Assembly (NCBI GenBank): GCA_034435975.1
Contig: DAOTWD010000145.1
Span: forward strand, 62,001-126,000
DNA length: 64,000 nucleotides
Source: CAKZQX01 sp034435975
Lineage (GTDB): Bacteria > Chloroflexota > Chloroflexia > Chloroflexales > Chloroflexaceae
Direction: 5' to 3'
Of this stretch, positions 27,272 through 35,194 are shown in pieces; position 1 is the first letter of the stretch; each line of letters starts with the position of its first letter. Below the pieces are notes generated by a model, which saw only the letters and a program-made list of their open reading frames with translations, ran no database searches and had not been told where the DNA came from. The translations under genes were made by a program, and so were the position numbers.

Positions 27272-27390
27272 TACTACAACAAGACTTCATCTCGGCAGGG
27301 GTGGGAGAGCCGGCGATCCCCGCGCACACTTCCAGTGATTTCGGAGGGGCAAAGCCGATCCTCCCTACCCAGGGGAGGTTTTGTTGTAGC
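27272..27390. repeat. Dispersed inverted-end element, copy 4 (reversed)
   Basis: 119 bp in the opposite orientation to copies 1-3. The left end is TACTACAACAAGACTTC, and the right end read inverted is GCTACAACAAAACCTCCCC. The interior has GAGGGGCAAAGCCGATCCTCC, matching the inverted form of the other copies. It ends 44 bp before the GTG start of the acetyltransferase gene. Confidence 0.75.
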
Positions 27391-27434
27391 AATAAGAACC
27401 GAATCATGCTGGTTATGCGCCCAAGGAGCATCCC

Positions 27435-28265
27435 GTGAGTGAATACTACGCTATCCAGCGTACTGTTGGCAATCCGGCCACTGTGCGCTCATTACGTGCT
27501 GATCTTACACGTCTGGGGGTGTCGTCCGGTATGACCCTGCTGGTGCACGCATCGTTGAGCGCCCTGGGCTGGGTCTGTGGTGGTGCGGTTGCGGTCATTG
27601 AGGCACTGGAACAAGTTCTGGAGCCAGATGGTACGCTGGTCATGCCTACCCATTCCAGCAACCTGTCTGATCCTGAATTCTGGAACAATCCACCAGTTCC
27701 ACGCTCCTGGTGGAACATCATTCGTCACCATATGCCGGCTTATAGCCCTGAACTGACCCCGACACGTGAAATGGGCATCATCCCAGAGTGTTTCCGCAAG
27801 CAACCGGGTGTGTATCGCAGTATGCATCCCCTGGTTTCTTTCGCAGCTTGGGGACAACTTGCCAGAATTATAACCGACGATCATCGGCTGGACTACGGAT
27901 TGGGCGAAACCTCACCGCTGGCCCGAGTGTATGACTATGAAGGCTGGATATTGCTCCTGGGAGTTGGTCATGAATGTAACACATCATTGCACCTGGCCGA
28001 ATATCGTGCGGCCTATCCTGGCAAGCGCCTGATCAAACAGGCCGCACCGATTATGCAGCATGGGCAGCGGCAGTGGGTCACGTTTGATGATATTGATCTG
28101 GATATGTCGGATTTTTTGCTCATTGGAGAGAGCTTTGCACGTGATAGTGGATTGGTGCGACAAGGAAAGGTAGCTTCAGCCCAGGCGCAATTACTGCCCC
28201 AACGCCTCCTGGTTGACTATGCAACCATCTGGATCACCCGGAATCGAGTGGTGTCGCGGCCATAA
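27435..28265 (+). CDS. AAC(3)-family N-acetyltransferase
   Basis: A 276-residue member of the antibiotic acetyltransferase fold (AAC(3)/YokD). It would transfer acetyl from CoA to an amino group. Seen: LLVHASLSALGWVCGGA near residue 30, DGTLVMPTHSSN, PTREMGIIPECFRKQPG, SMHPLVSFAAWG and LLGVGHECNTSLHLAEY, all at family positions. Length is typical (260-290). Many chromosomal members are not proven resistance enzymes, so aminoglycoside acetylation here is only possible. The GTG has AAGGAGC 6 bp upstream. Its 3' end overlaps the convergent MBL gene by 32 bp. A dispersed repeat lies 44 bp upstream. Confidence 0.87.
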   Translation: MSEYYAIQRTVGNPATVRSLRADLTRLGVSSGMTLLVHASLSALGWVCGGAVAVIEALEQVLEPDGTLVMPTHSSNLSDPEFWNNPPVPRSWWNIIRHHMPAYSPELTPTREMGIIPECFRKQPGVYRSMHPLVSFAAWGQLARIITDDHRLDYGLGETSPLARVYDYEGWILLLGVGHECNTSLHLAEYRAAYPGKRLIKQAAPIMQHGQRQWVTFDDIDLDMSDFLLIGESFARDSGLVRQGKVASAQAQLLPQRLLVDYATIWITRNRVVSRP

Positions 28266-29211
28266 ACGAAAGCCGCGTACCGACACAGGTCTGCACATAC
28301 GCCTCTGGTAACACCTGCGCGATCGTATGAATAGCTTTCCACCCGGTACAGTGGCCGGGCACAATCACATCAGGATTCAGTTTGGCCAGCGCGTCCACTG
28401 TTGATGGGATAATCGGCTCAAAAAAACTACCCGACAGGTGGAACCCGCCGATCACTGCATGCACGTGATCCACGGCGGTAAGTTTGCGGGCATAGCGTAG
28501 CACATTGACTATTCCCGCGTGGCTGCACCCTGATAATACCACCAGGCCCTTGTTTTTCACATGCACGACCAACGCCTGATCGTCCCAGATCCAGGTATCC
28601 TCCGTCCAGCCAGCGTCGCTCTGTGCGAGATGACTGGATATGCCGCGTTCAAACTCGGTCGTACGCTCAACCTGGCCTGTCACCAGGATCGAATCATCAA
28701 GTAACAGGGAGGGGTCACGGCGCTCAATTAGCTCAATCCCCTCCCGTACCAGATCGCTCCGAGCAGGTGGCGGCAAATGCATCTCTTTACCCGTCGGAAA
28801 CACAATCTTGCGATCACGCCATGCTTCCGGGTGCAAAATGAGAGGGATGCGGCGCCTGCCCAGCCGTTGCATTAACCCCACCAGTCCACCATGGTGATCG
28901 GTGTGACCGTGTGACAGCACAATCGCCCGCAACTCGGACGGGTCGATACCCAGCACATCCATATTGTGAACTAGGGTATCGCGGCCCAATCCCGCATCGT
29001 ACAGTATCGACTGCCGGTGCCCATCACGCTCGATCGTCAGCAGCAACGAATAGCCATGCTCAGCCATTAACGGCTCGTGCTCAAACGTATCCCAGACCAT
29101 CGGTGCCCGCCGCACGCTGTGCGTGCTGGGGAGCAATGCATCCATCACATTATCGACCAGTATCGTTACCTCAGCCATATCAACCGGTTGCAATTGTACA
29201 TGTTCATGCAT
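28234..29211 (-). CDS. MBL-fold metallohydrolase (COG1237-like)
   Basis: A 325-residue metallo-beta-lactamase-fold protein. The metal motif SHGHTDHHGG lies near residue 105. ILYDAGLGRDTL precedes it. GCSHAGIVN and IGGFHLSG supply later ligands. The pattern matches the group named for a dihydropterin-aminobenzene phosphate synthase in archaeal methanopterin synthesis; in bacteria this name is probably not literal. The ATG at 29211 was chosen because AAGGAGA lies 8 bp upstream; a later ATG begins AEVTILVDNVMD. Its stop overlaps the convergent acetyltransferase gene. It has a conserved catalytic core and unknown substrate. Confidence 0.85.
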   Translation of the reverse strand: MHEHVQLQPVDMAEVTILVDNVMDALLPSTHSVRRAPMVWDTFEHEPLMAEHGYSLLLTIERDGHRQSILYDAGLGRDTLVHNMDVLGIDPSELRAIVLSHGHTDHHGGLVGLMQRLGRRRIPLILHPEAWRDRKIVFPTGKEMHLPPPARSDLVREGIELIERRDPSLLLDDSILVTGQVERTTEFERGISSHLAQSDAGWTEDTWIWDDQALVVHVKNKGLVVLSGCSHAGIVNVLRYARKLTAVDHVHAVIGGFHLSGSFFEPIIPSTVDALAKLNPDVIVPGHCTGWKAIHTIAQVLPEAYVQTCVGTRLSFMAATPLDSG

Positions 29212-29546
29212 AACCGTATTCTCCTTATCTTCCACACCGTATCAAAGTCCAGGTCAGATAACACTGGCATGCTGGTTTCATTCAGCACAGTAATGGTGAG
29301 AAGCTGTAGCGTACCTTTCTGCCCAGCACACTGTATAGAGAGGACGGCGGTGGCACTCCACATCTGCGGAGTGCTTCGGTGCTGTGAATGATCAGGCATG
29401 GTTCCAGATACCAGATTTTCGCGTGACAAATGTAGTAACGACTTCAGTTGTTCAGCGGCTTTACGCACGACTAAAGTCGTTACTATGCGCTACGCAACCG
29501 GAAAGCATCTACAAAACTGCACCTGCAGTCACTTTCCAGCACAAAC
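29212..29546. other. Intergenic region with two hairpins
   Basis: 335 bp between two minus-strand genes. It contains a 7 bp hairpin GCACTCC...GGAGTGC near 29352-29373 and the inverted-end element at 29433-29485. No gene is supported. Confidence 0.5.
29433..29485. repeat. TAGTAACGACTT inverted-end element
   Basis: Arms TAGTAACGACTTCAGT (29433-29448) and ACTAAAGTCGTTACTA (29470-29485) are complementary at 15 of 16 positions around a 21 bp centre. Similar AGTAACGACTTTAGTCGTT sequences are, from general memory, common short foldback repeats in several bacterial genomes. Only one copy is visible here. It may be a small non-autonomous insertion. Confidence 0.7.
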
Positions 29547-30338
29547 CTATGGAAACTCAACGGTCACGCTCCCAATACCAGCGAAAGCAGCCTCAAACCG
29601 GTCACCTTGCTGCACAGGTTGAATCGGCGTGAGCGAACCGGCCATCACAATTTCACCGGCTTCCAGGTGGCAATGATGGGTCGCCAACTTGTTGGCCAGC
29701 CACGCCACAGATGCAGCGGGATGCCCCAGGACGGCCGTACCGATGCCTTCCACCAGTTGGACGCCATTTTTCGTCAGTACAACCCTGACCTGGTCTAAAT
29801 CTAACTGCTGCACAGGCACCTGTGTGGTTCCCTGGACACAGCGGGCAAAGATACCGTTATCAGCAATCAGTTCACGCATTCCCAAATCCGGCCAGGCACC
29901 AATATGCGGATCAACTATCTCAAAGGCAGCGACCACCGCCTCGGTTGCAGCCAGCACCTCGGTGATAGTTACATCTGGCCCTTGTAACGGGCGTTGCAAT
30001 ACAAATACAATTTCACACTCCAGGCGCGGCTGGATCAGCGTTGCAAACGGAACTTGTGCACCGTCGCTAAGCCGACCACGTTCTAGCACATGCCCATAGA
30101 AAGGCTCGGTCAGACCGAATACCTGTTGGGCTTTGGGGTTGGTGGCTCCCACCTTCTTGCCCACCACGCGGTCGCCCGCCCGGATCTTACGCATAACCAG
30201 TGCCTGTTGCACGTGATACATATCGGTTTCACTGGCATCAGAATAAGGCGGGATCAAGGGTGCCAACGGGCTGGCAGTCGCTTCAGCCAGCTGCAACTGG
30301 GTAACCAGATTGGTTATTGCTTGCTCTGTCAGGGCCAT
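29547..30338 (-). CDS. 2-keto-4-pentenoate hydratase family protein
   Basis: A 263-residue member of the fumarylacetoacetase-like hydratase/decarboxylase group (MhpD/DmpE/DmpH). Such enzymes hydrate 2-hydroxypenta-2,4-dienoate, or decarboxylate 4-oxalocrotonate, in meta-cleavage of aromatic compounds. Seen: VVGKKVGATNPKAQQVFG, PRLECEIVFVL with acidic metal ligands, and GAWPDLGMRELIADNG. The ATG follows AAAGGAG, which overlaps the last codons of the upstream glycosyltransferase gene; only 3 bp separate stop and start. No other aromatic-degradation genes are near, so the substrate is uncertain. Confidence 0.85.
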   Translation of the reverse strand: MALTEQAITNLVTQLQLAEATASPLAPLIPPYSDASETDMYHVQQALVMRKIRAGDRVVGKKVGATNPKAQQVFGLTEPFYGHVLERGRLSDGAQVPFATLIQPRLECEIVFVLQRPLQGPDVTITEVLAATEAVVAAFEIVDPHIGAWPDLGMRELIADNGIFARCVQGTTQVPVQQLDLDQVRVVLTKNGVQLVEGIGTAVLGHPAASVAWLANKLATHHCHLEAGEIVMAGSLTPIQPVQQGDRFEAAFAGIGSVTVEFP

Positions 30339-30341
30339 ACA

Positions 30342-31286
30342 TTACTCCTTTGGCGGAAACGTTGCATCCGCACACTCCGCACGCAACGTCTCTTCAACAC
30401 TATACGGCTGCGTGCGATAGGATTGTTCTAGCCGGCACTGATCGGGCAGTGCACTGGCATCTGGCGACGACGCACTGGCTTCATAGCAACGGTGCCAGTC
30501 ATTCCATCGTACTTGCCAGACCTCTCGAAACATGTGGATGGTATCACGCACGGGATGCACCTTGCTATGGCTACGATAATACCAGTTAATTGGCACCTCG
30601 ATAATATCATAGCCGCGTTTGCGCGCCACAAATAACACCTCGACATCAAAGCCCCAGCCACTAATCCGCTGCACGCGAAAAATATCACGCGCTACATCGG
30701 CCCGAAAACACTTGAAGCCACACTGGGTATCTTGAATGCCGCGCACGGCCAGGATTTGTACCAGCGCGTTAAACACTCGTCCCATTACATGGCGATGCCA
30801 CGGCTCACCATGGCGTTGTGACGCGGGCAGTTCACGTGAGGCAATCAGAATCGGTGCATGCCGCGCCAACAATGGTACAAAACTTGACAACTCCGCGATC
30901 GGCATGGACAGATCGGCGTCGCATAAAAACAACCATTGCCCCCGACTATGGAAAACGCCTTGCTTACAAGCGTGGCCTTTGCCACCATGCACCGCTCGCA
31001 CCAGGCGCAGGCTGTTATATTCGGACATAAAGGCCTCGACGACCGCAGCCGTGCCATCCACACTCCCATCATCGACGACGATGACCTCAGACGAATAGGG
31101 CTGGCGTTGCAAATACTCCTTAATCTGGCGCAAACTTGCCAGCAGGCGCTGCTCTTCATTGTAGGCGGGCACAATCAATGACAGGAAAGGCGGATGGTCT
31201 GATGACAATGGTTCTATGGTGGGTATGACGGACGACTGCACCGTCGGTTGCGACACAGAATACGAATTATGGGTTACGATGGTCAT
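30342..31286 (-). CDS. GT2 glycosyltransferase, polyprenyl-phosphate type
   Basis: A 314-residue family 2 glycosyltransferase. Seen: LSLIVPAYNEEQRL near residue 38, VIVVDDGSVDGTAAVV, the metal motif DADLSMP, QCGFKCFRADVARDIF and GWGFDVEVLFVARKRGY, the last two typical of dolichyl-phosphate glucosyl/mannosyltransferase relatives. It probably moves a sugar from a nucleotide donor to a lipid carrier at the inner face of the membrane. There is no C-terminal membrane domain. The ATG at 31286 has GGAGGT just upstream. It lies 3 bp before the hydratase gene, so the two are co-translated though functionally unrelated on current knowledge. Confidence 0.9.
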   Translation of the reverse strand: MTIVTHNSYSVSQPTVQSSVIPTIEPLSSDHPPFLSLIVPAYNEEQRLLASLRQIKEYLQRQPYSSEVIVVDDGSVDGTAAVVEAFMSEYNSLRLVRAVHGGKGHACKQGVFHSRGQWLFLCDADLSMPIAELSSFVPLLARHAPILIASRELPASQRHGEPWHRHVMGRVFNALVQILAVRGIQDTQCGFKCFRADVARDIFRVQRISGWGFDVEVLFVARKRGYDIIEVPINWYYRSHSKVHPVRDTIHMFREVWQVRWNDWHRCYEASASSPDASALPDQCRLEQSYRTQPYSVEETLRAECADATFPPKE

Positions 31287-31922
31287 GGTACCTCCAGCAG
31301 CACTTTCTGTTGCGGTGAACAATATCAGCAGCGTTATACATACAGAACGAACGGTGTTAACCATTTCTACATATGCCCAGATTCCTCTGCACAACCTTTG
31401 CTGCTGGTACAACGTCCAGGTTCTGGATGTAGTATACACCATGAACACCGACCTTGGCAGAAGATGTGAAGATGGTGTGCTCTGGTTCTGCAGTGTAACT
31501 GCGGAACGCATAATGGAACCGAAGTATACTTCGCTATCAACATAACCGGATCGGTGTCACCAGCAAGTGTATCGAGCAGCTCTGCATCAAGCATGTTCAG
31601 CCGCTCCTGGTGCAACCTGCGGCGGTTCTAGCAGATATTGCCGCATGGAGCTTTGAGCATGAACCACCATGCTTGTTGCAACTCTTTATTAAGAACCATG
31701 GTATACTGGAAGTGTTGGTACGACCTGCCTCGCACTATTGGCATGTACCGAAAGAACAAAGCAGGCGTAATCGCTCGTTTCAAACACATTGCTCGCATTC
31801 CTGCAATTGAACGATCTGTAGCCGGGAATCTCGGTTAACAGAATCATCCAGCGGATACTGCTATTGAACGTATACCATTACCATGGTGAACATGAATTGT
31901 AGCGTATAAGGAGTATTCCCAA
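31287..31922. other. Long upstream region, no gene seen
   Basis: About 635 bp between the divergent glycosyltransferase and phasin-like genes. Open frames are short, overlap in several directions and show no recognisable domain. ACCATGGT palindromes occur near 31695 and 31880. Promoters for both genes are expected here, but none stands out. Confidence 0.45.
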
Positions 31923-32411
31923 ATGGATTGGAACCAGCAAGCCGAAGAAATGATCAAGACCTGGACGGGTGCGCAGCAGAAGATGTGGGAAAGCTGGCTG
32001 AATGCTATGCAGGGAATGGGGCCAGTTGCTTCATCAAGTGATGCCTGGCACAAGTCGGTTGAGGCCTGGAGGGAGTCCGTTAAAGGAGCACTTGAAGCGC
32101 AGGTGGCCTGGACCCGCTTCTGGGCCGATAGCGTTGTCAACAGTTCGAACAGCCCCAGGGAAGTGGTTGAATGGTCAAACCAGGTGATCGATATGATGAA
32201 GCGCTGGACGGAAACCCAGACCCAGCTGTCCGAAAGTTGGTTTGAGACGGTGAAGAAGTCCGATCCCTCAGCGATTGCGCGCAACTGGAACAATGATGAG
32301 GCCCAGAAAGTCGTGCATGCCTGGCAAGAAGCCACGCAAAAGCTGATCGAGGCGCAGATGGGATGGCTGCGGATCTGGACAGCAGCACAGGCACAGCAGA
32401 AAGTGGCGTAG
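31923..32411 (+). CDS. Phasin-like polyhydroxyalkanoate granule protein
   Basis: A 162-residue all-helical protein with four Trp-rich amphipathic repeats (for example WTGAQQKMWESWLNAM, WTETQTQLSESWFETV and WQEATQKLIEAQMGWL). The pattern fits phasins or the small subunit-like proteins of polyhydroxyalkanoate granules, which coat storage granules in the cytoplasm. No synthase gene is visible in the window. The ATG has TAAGGAG 9 bp upstream. A long hairpin follows 25 bp after the stop. The granule role is a family-level inference from composition; a general amphipathic helical protein is the alternative. Confidence 0.6.
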   Translation: MDWNQQAEEMIKTWTGAQQKMWESWLNAMQGMGPVASSSDAWHKSVEAWRESVKGALEAQVAWTRFWADSVVNSSNSPREVVEWSNQVIDMMKRWTETQTQLSESWFETVKKSDPSAIARNWNNDEAQKVVHAWQEATQKLIEAQMGWLRIWTAAQAQQKVA

Positions 32412-32435
32412 CACGACTACCATCACTTGCTGATT

Positions 32436-32488
32436 GAACCGAAAGATCCGCTTGCACGATGCACTCCTGTAAGCGGATTTTTCGGTTC
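32436..32488 (+). terminator. Long hairpin terminator after phasin gene
   Basis: GAACCGAAAGATCCGCTT (32436-32453) pairs with AAGCGGATTTTTCGGTTC (32471-32488), with one mismatch or G-U. The right arm contains TTTTT. It follows the phasin-like stop by 25 bp. It should terminate or stabilise that transcript. Confidence 0.7.
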
Positions 32489-32772
32489 GGTCTTTACAGG
32501 ATGATCCCGGAGACGTAGATCCCTGCATAATCACAAGCCGATGATCCTGGTGAGTCCCGGCTGAAGCCGGAATAGAGCTAGACCAGGTGAACGCCGGACT
32601 TCGGTCTTCACCAATAATGTTGAAGGATTGCCCAATGTATTGGCAGATTGCCCGGCCAGGGCATAGAGGAGATCCTCTCGCAGATACTCCTGACATTCGC
32701 CTGGTGCATTGGAACGCCAGGGATCGTAAGAGATCTTTCAGAGCTTCCTTGAGAACGGCAAGGCAAGTAACC
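32489..32772. other. Intergenic region before the tRNA cluster
   Basis: About 285 bp without a gene. It holds GAGTCCCGGCTGAAGCCGG at 32543-32561, a copy of the hairpin repeat seen at 2026 and near 36932. No clear terminator for the tRNA operon, which ends here on the minus strand, is visible. Confidence 0.45.
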
Positions 32773-32849
32773 TGGTGCCAAGGACCGGGATCGAACCGGT
32801 GACCCCAGCTTTTTCAGAGCTGTGCTCTACCAACTGAGCTACCTTGGCA
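32773..32849 (-). tRNA. tRNA-Phe (GAA)
   Basis: 77 bp including an encoded CCA end. Read on the minus strand, the acceptor begins TGCCAAGG and closes CCTTGGCACCA. The anticodon stem CAGCT/AGCTG encloses CTGAAAA, giving anticodon GAA. The T-arm GGTTCGATCC is canonical. It is last in a three-tRNA operon. Confidence 0.95.
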
Positions 32850-32861
32850 CGGACGAAACCG

Positions 32862-32937
32862 TGGTGGGCGATGACGGACTCGAACCGCCGACAACCTCGG
32901 TGTAAGCGAGGTGCTCTACCAACTGAGCTAATCGCCC
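32862..32937 (-). tRNA. tRNA-Val (TAC)
   Basis: 76 bp with encoded CCA. The acceptor is GGGCGAT, the anticodon stem CCTCG/CGAGG encloses CTTACAC (anticodon TAC), and the T-arm has GGTTCGAGTCC. It lies 12 bp from tRNA-Phe and abuts tRNA-Leu. Confidence 0.95.
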
Positions 32938-33026
32938 TGGTGCCGAGAGTGGGACTTGAACCCACACGAGCTAAAACGCTCACCAGGCCCTCAACCTGGC
33001 GCGTCTGCCAATTCCGCCATCTCGGC
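32938..33026 (-). tRNA. tRNA-Leu (GAG)
   Basis: 89 bp with encoded CCA and a long variable arm, as expected for a class II tRNA. The acceptor is GCCGAGA. The anticodon stem CCAGG/CCTGG encloses TTGAGGG, giving anticodon GAG. It is first in the operon, about 5 bp after the likely transcription start. Confidence 0.95.
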
Positions 33027-33037
33027 CTACTCGCACC

Positions 33038-33066
33038 ATTATAGTCATCTTACCGCACCTTGTCAA
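33038..33066 (-). promoter_or_regulatory. Consensus sigma-70 promoter for the tRNA operon
   Basis: On the minus strand TTGACA (33066-33061) and TATAAT (33043-33038) are separated by exactly 17 bp. Both boxes are perfect. It points into tRNA-Leu, with transcription expected to begin near 33031. Confidence 0.92.
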
Positions 33067-33185
33067 CCAGGATGGTCACTACCTGCACACGAATCCAGGA
33101 ATATATATCCAACACCGGGTAAGTGACACCCCCCCCGCATCCCCAACTCACATTTGTATGGTATCCTATCGACAATGATAGTACA

Positions 33186-33259
33186 GACAGTATGAGGTAC
33201 ATGAATGCGACGATCCTTTTCATAAGGACAGTATGAGGTACATGAATGCGACGATCCTT
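33186..33259. repeat. 33 bp direct duplication at a start site
   Basis: 33186-33218 and 33227-33259 are identical (period 41 bp). Each copy carries the ribosome site and start codon of the alpha/beta hydrolase gene. In the first copy the frame from ATG at 33205 closes after six codons (MRRSFS, stop at 33223-33225). The second copy opens the real gene at 33246. Confidence 0.9.
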
Positions 33260-34166
33260 GAGATTACCCTGGGGACGGGCTGGCACGACACCAGAGCAAC
33301 TGGCCGAGCCAGATAGCCGCTTTGTGGAGGTCAATGGTCTGCGAGTGCATTATAAACTGGCCGGTCAGGGTACACCTCCTCTGATCTTGATGCACGGCAG
33401 CTTTCTGAGCGCCTACTCCTGGCGGGAGGTCATGACACCGCTCGCAGAGCACACACAGGTACTCGCATTTGATCGTCCGGCGTTTGGATTAACTGAACGC
33501 CAGATACCAACACAGGATCCAGCCAGTCGGTATAGCGCCGAAGCGCAGGCCGATCTAACAGCAGCGCTGCTGGAGCGCCTGGGTCTGAACAACGTAGTAC
33601 TGGTGGGGAACTCAACTGGTGGCACAATTGCGCTGCTGACAGCCCTGCGCCACCCTCAACGGGTGCAGGCACTGGTGCTGGTTGATGCGATGGTGTACAG
33701 CGGCTATGCGATCAGCGAATTTCCACCACGGGTACATCGCATGCTGCGCGCCATGGGGCCGGTGGGCACCTGGCAGGTGCGGCTCATGATTGGTGGCTTA
33801 CACAAGACGATTATCCGCAGTTTCTGGTACGACAAAACCAGGGTAACTCCCGATCTGCTGGCGCATTATCGGCGGGCGCTACGGGTTGCCAACTGGGATC
33901 GGGCGCTGTGGGAGCTTATTCTGGCAAGTCACGCGCTGCACCTGGAGGAGCAACTTGCCAGCATTCAGGTGCCGACGCTGGTGATCAGCGGCGAACATGA
34001 TCGCACGGTACGCCTGGCCGAGAGCGTACGTCTGGCAGGGGCGCTGCCCAACGCGGGCCTGGTGATTGTGCCCGATTGTGCCCACTTGCCGCACGAGGAA
34101 CAACCGGAAGTGTTTGTCCGCCTGGTTACGGATTTTATACGCCGCAACTGTTCGGGTGGGAGATAG
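33246..34166 (+). CDS. Alpha/beta-fold hydrolase
   Basis: A 306-residue enzyme. Seen: LILMHGSFLSAYSW (oxyanion HG) near residue 48, the nucleophile elbow GNSTGG near residue 121 (Ser123 region), acid Asp in VISGEHDRTV and His in DCAHLPHEEQPEVF. The N-terminus FVEVNGLRVHYKLAG is typical. The lid region (about 160-230) is helical. Substrates of this superfamily are too varied to name. GAGG precedes the ATG at 33246 by 8 bp; another ATG at 33242 is out of frame. Its start region is duplicated just upstream, creating a tiny decoy frame. Confidence 0.88.
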   Translation: MRRSLRLPWGRAGTTPEQLAEPDSRFVEVNGLRVHYKLAGQGTPPLILMHGSFLSAYSWREVMTPLAEHTQVLAFDRPAFGLTERQIPTQDPASRYSAEAQADLTAALLERLGLNNVVLVGNSTGGTIALLTALRHPQRVQALVLVDAMVYSGYAISEFPPRVHRMLRAMGPVGTWQVRLMIGGLHKTIIRSFWYDKTRVTPDLLAHYRRALRVANWDRALWELILASHALHLEEQLASIQVPTLVISGEHDRTVRLAESVRLAGALPNAGLVIVPDCAHLPHEEQPEVFVRLVTDFIRRNCSGGR

Positions 34167-34255
34167 GAACCACAAGATAAGGGACAGCGAACAGGGAACA
34201 GAGGGCTGGAATAGGAGACCTTCCTGGGAGCCGTCACGATGAAGATGATGCATGC

Positions 34256-34912
34256 TTAGCGGGCACGGGTAACACCAACTCTGGCACAGTAGGCGGCTAC
34301 CGGGCACTGGCTGCAACGCGGCGATGTCGGGTGGCAGATATTCTGGCCCAGCGTCACCAGCAGGCCATTGATCGGTATCCAGTACTGCTCTGGCAGTTGC
34401 TCGCGTAGCGCAAGCTCAGTCGCATCGGGATTTTTTGTCTGGACGTAGCCCCAGCGGTTGCAGATACGATGCACATGCGTATCAACACAGATGCCGGGCA
34501 ATCCAAAGCCAGCCGTCAACACTAGATTGGCCGTTTTGCGCCCGACGCCTGGTAGAGCCAGCAGCGCATCCAGGTTGGATGGGACAGTGCCGTCATATTG
34601 CTCCAGCAGCAGTGCCGAGATCCGGTGAATCGTCCGGGCTTTGGTGCGATAAAAGCCCACCGGGCGAATCAAAGCGGCGATCTGCTCCAGGCTCAAAGTT
34701 ACCATTGCCGCCGGCGTATCAGCCATGGCAAACAGGCGTGGGGCAACAACAGCCGTGAGCGTATCTCTGGTACGCAGGCTGAGGATGGTAGCGATCAGAA
34801 TGCGGTAGGGCGACTGGCCTGCAACGCCCATCTCTTCGACCAAGGGGGGCTGATAGCGCGGCATCTCGGCCTGGAGGATGTCCATCACGCGCTGAATAGC
34901 AAAATCTGACAT
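34256..34912 (-). CDS. nth: Endonuclease III (DNA glycosylase/AP lyase)
   Basis: A 218-residue base-excision repair enzyme removing oxidised pyrimidines. The helix-hairpin-helix LLALPGVGRKTANLVL holds the catalytic Lys. The catalytic Asp is in CVDTHVHRI. The C-terminal iron-sulfur cluster has CHPTSPRCSQCPVAAYC, with the C-x6-C-x2-C-x5-C spacing of the family. The ATG at 34912 is the only start matching the family N-terminus; its ribosome site is weak. tRNA-Gly lies 164 bp upstream on the same strand. The open frame continues upstream through the tRNA but that part is not protein. Confidence 0.95.
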   Translation of the reverse strand: MSDFAIQRVMDILQAEMPRYQPPLVEEMGVAGQSPYRILIATILSLRTRDTLTAVVAPRLFAMADTPAAMVTLSLEQIAALIRPVGFYRTKARTIHRISALLLEQYDGTVPSNLDALLALPGVGRKTANLVLTAGFGLPGICVDTHVHRICNRWGYVQTKNPDATELALREQLPEQYWIPINGLLVTLGQNICHPTSPRCSQCPVAAYCARVGVTRAR

Positions 34913-35074
34913 GGTTCTGCGATCGTTAGATGCGTGACGCGGTCGCTCATTAGCAAACGTCTTTTCGCCTTCGGCAGATAGAGCGGTATTTCCAACGAAA
35001 GAACCAACACTTGAAAGCGCCTGCACTCCGAAGAAACGTACCTTACTATTGAACGGCGTTGTTCTTTTGGAAAT

Positions 35075-35151
<77 letters not shown>

Positions 35152-35165
35152 AGGAGACACCCCAT

Positions 35166-35194
35166 ACTGTACCACATTCACTGCCAGGACGCAA
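35166..35194 (-). promoter_or_regulatory. Probable promoter of tRNA-Gly
   Basis: On the minus strand TTGCGT (35194-35189) and TACAGT (35171-35166) with a 17 bp spacer. It overlaps the 3' end of the DUF2357 coding region. Distance to the tRNA is about 15 bp. Each box is a partial match only. Confidence 0.55.

Noticed and set aside
31610..31838. Possible small genes between the glycosyltransferase and phasin-like genes
   Set aside because: Two frames overlap each other, both lack ribosome sites and known motifs.
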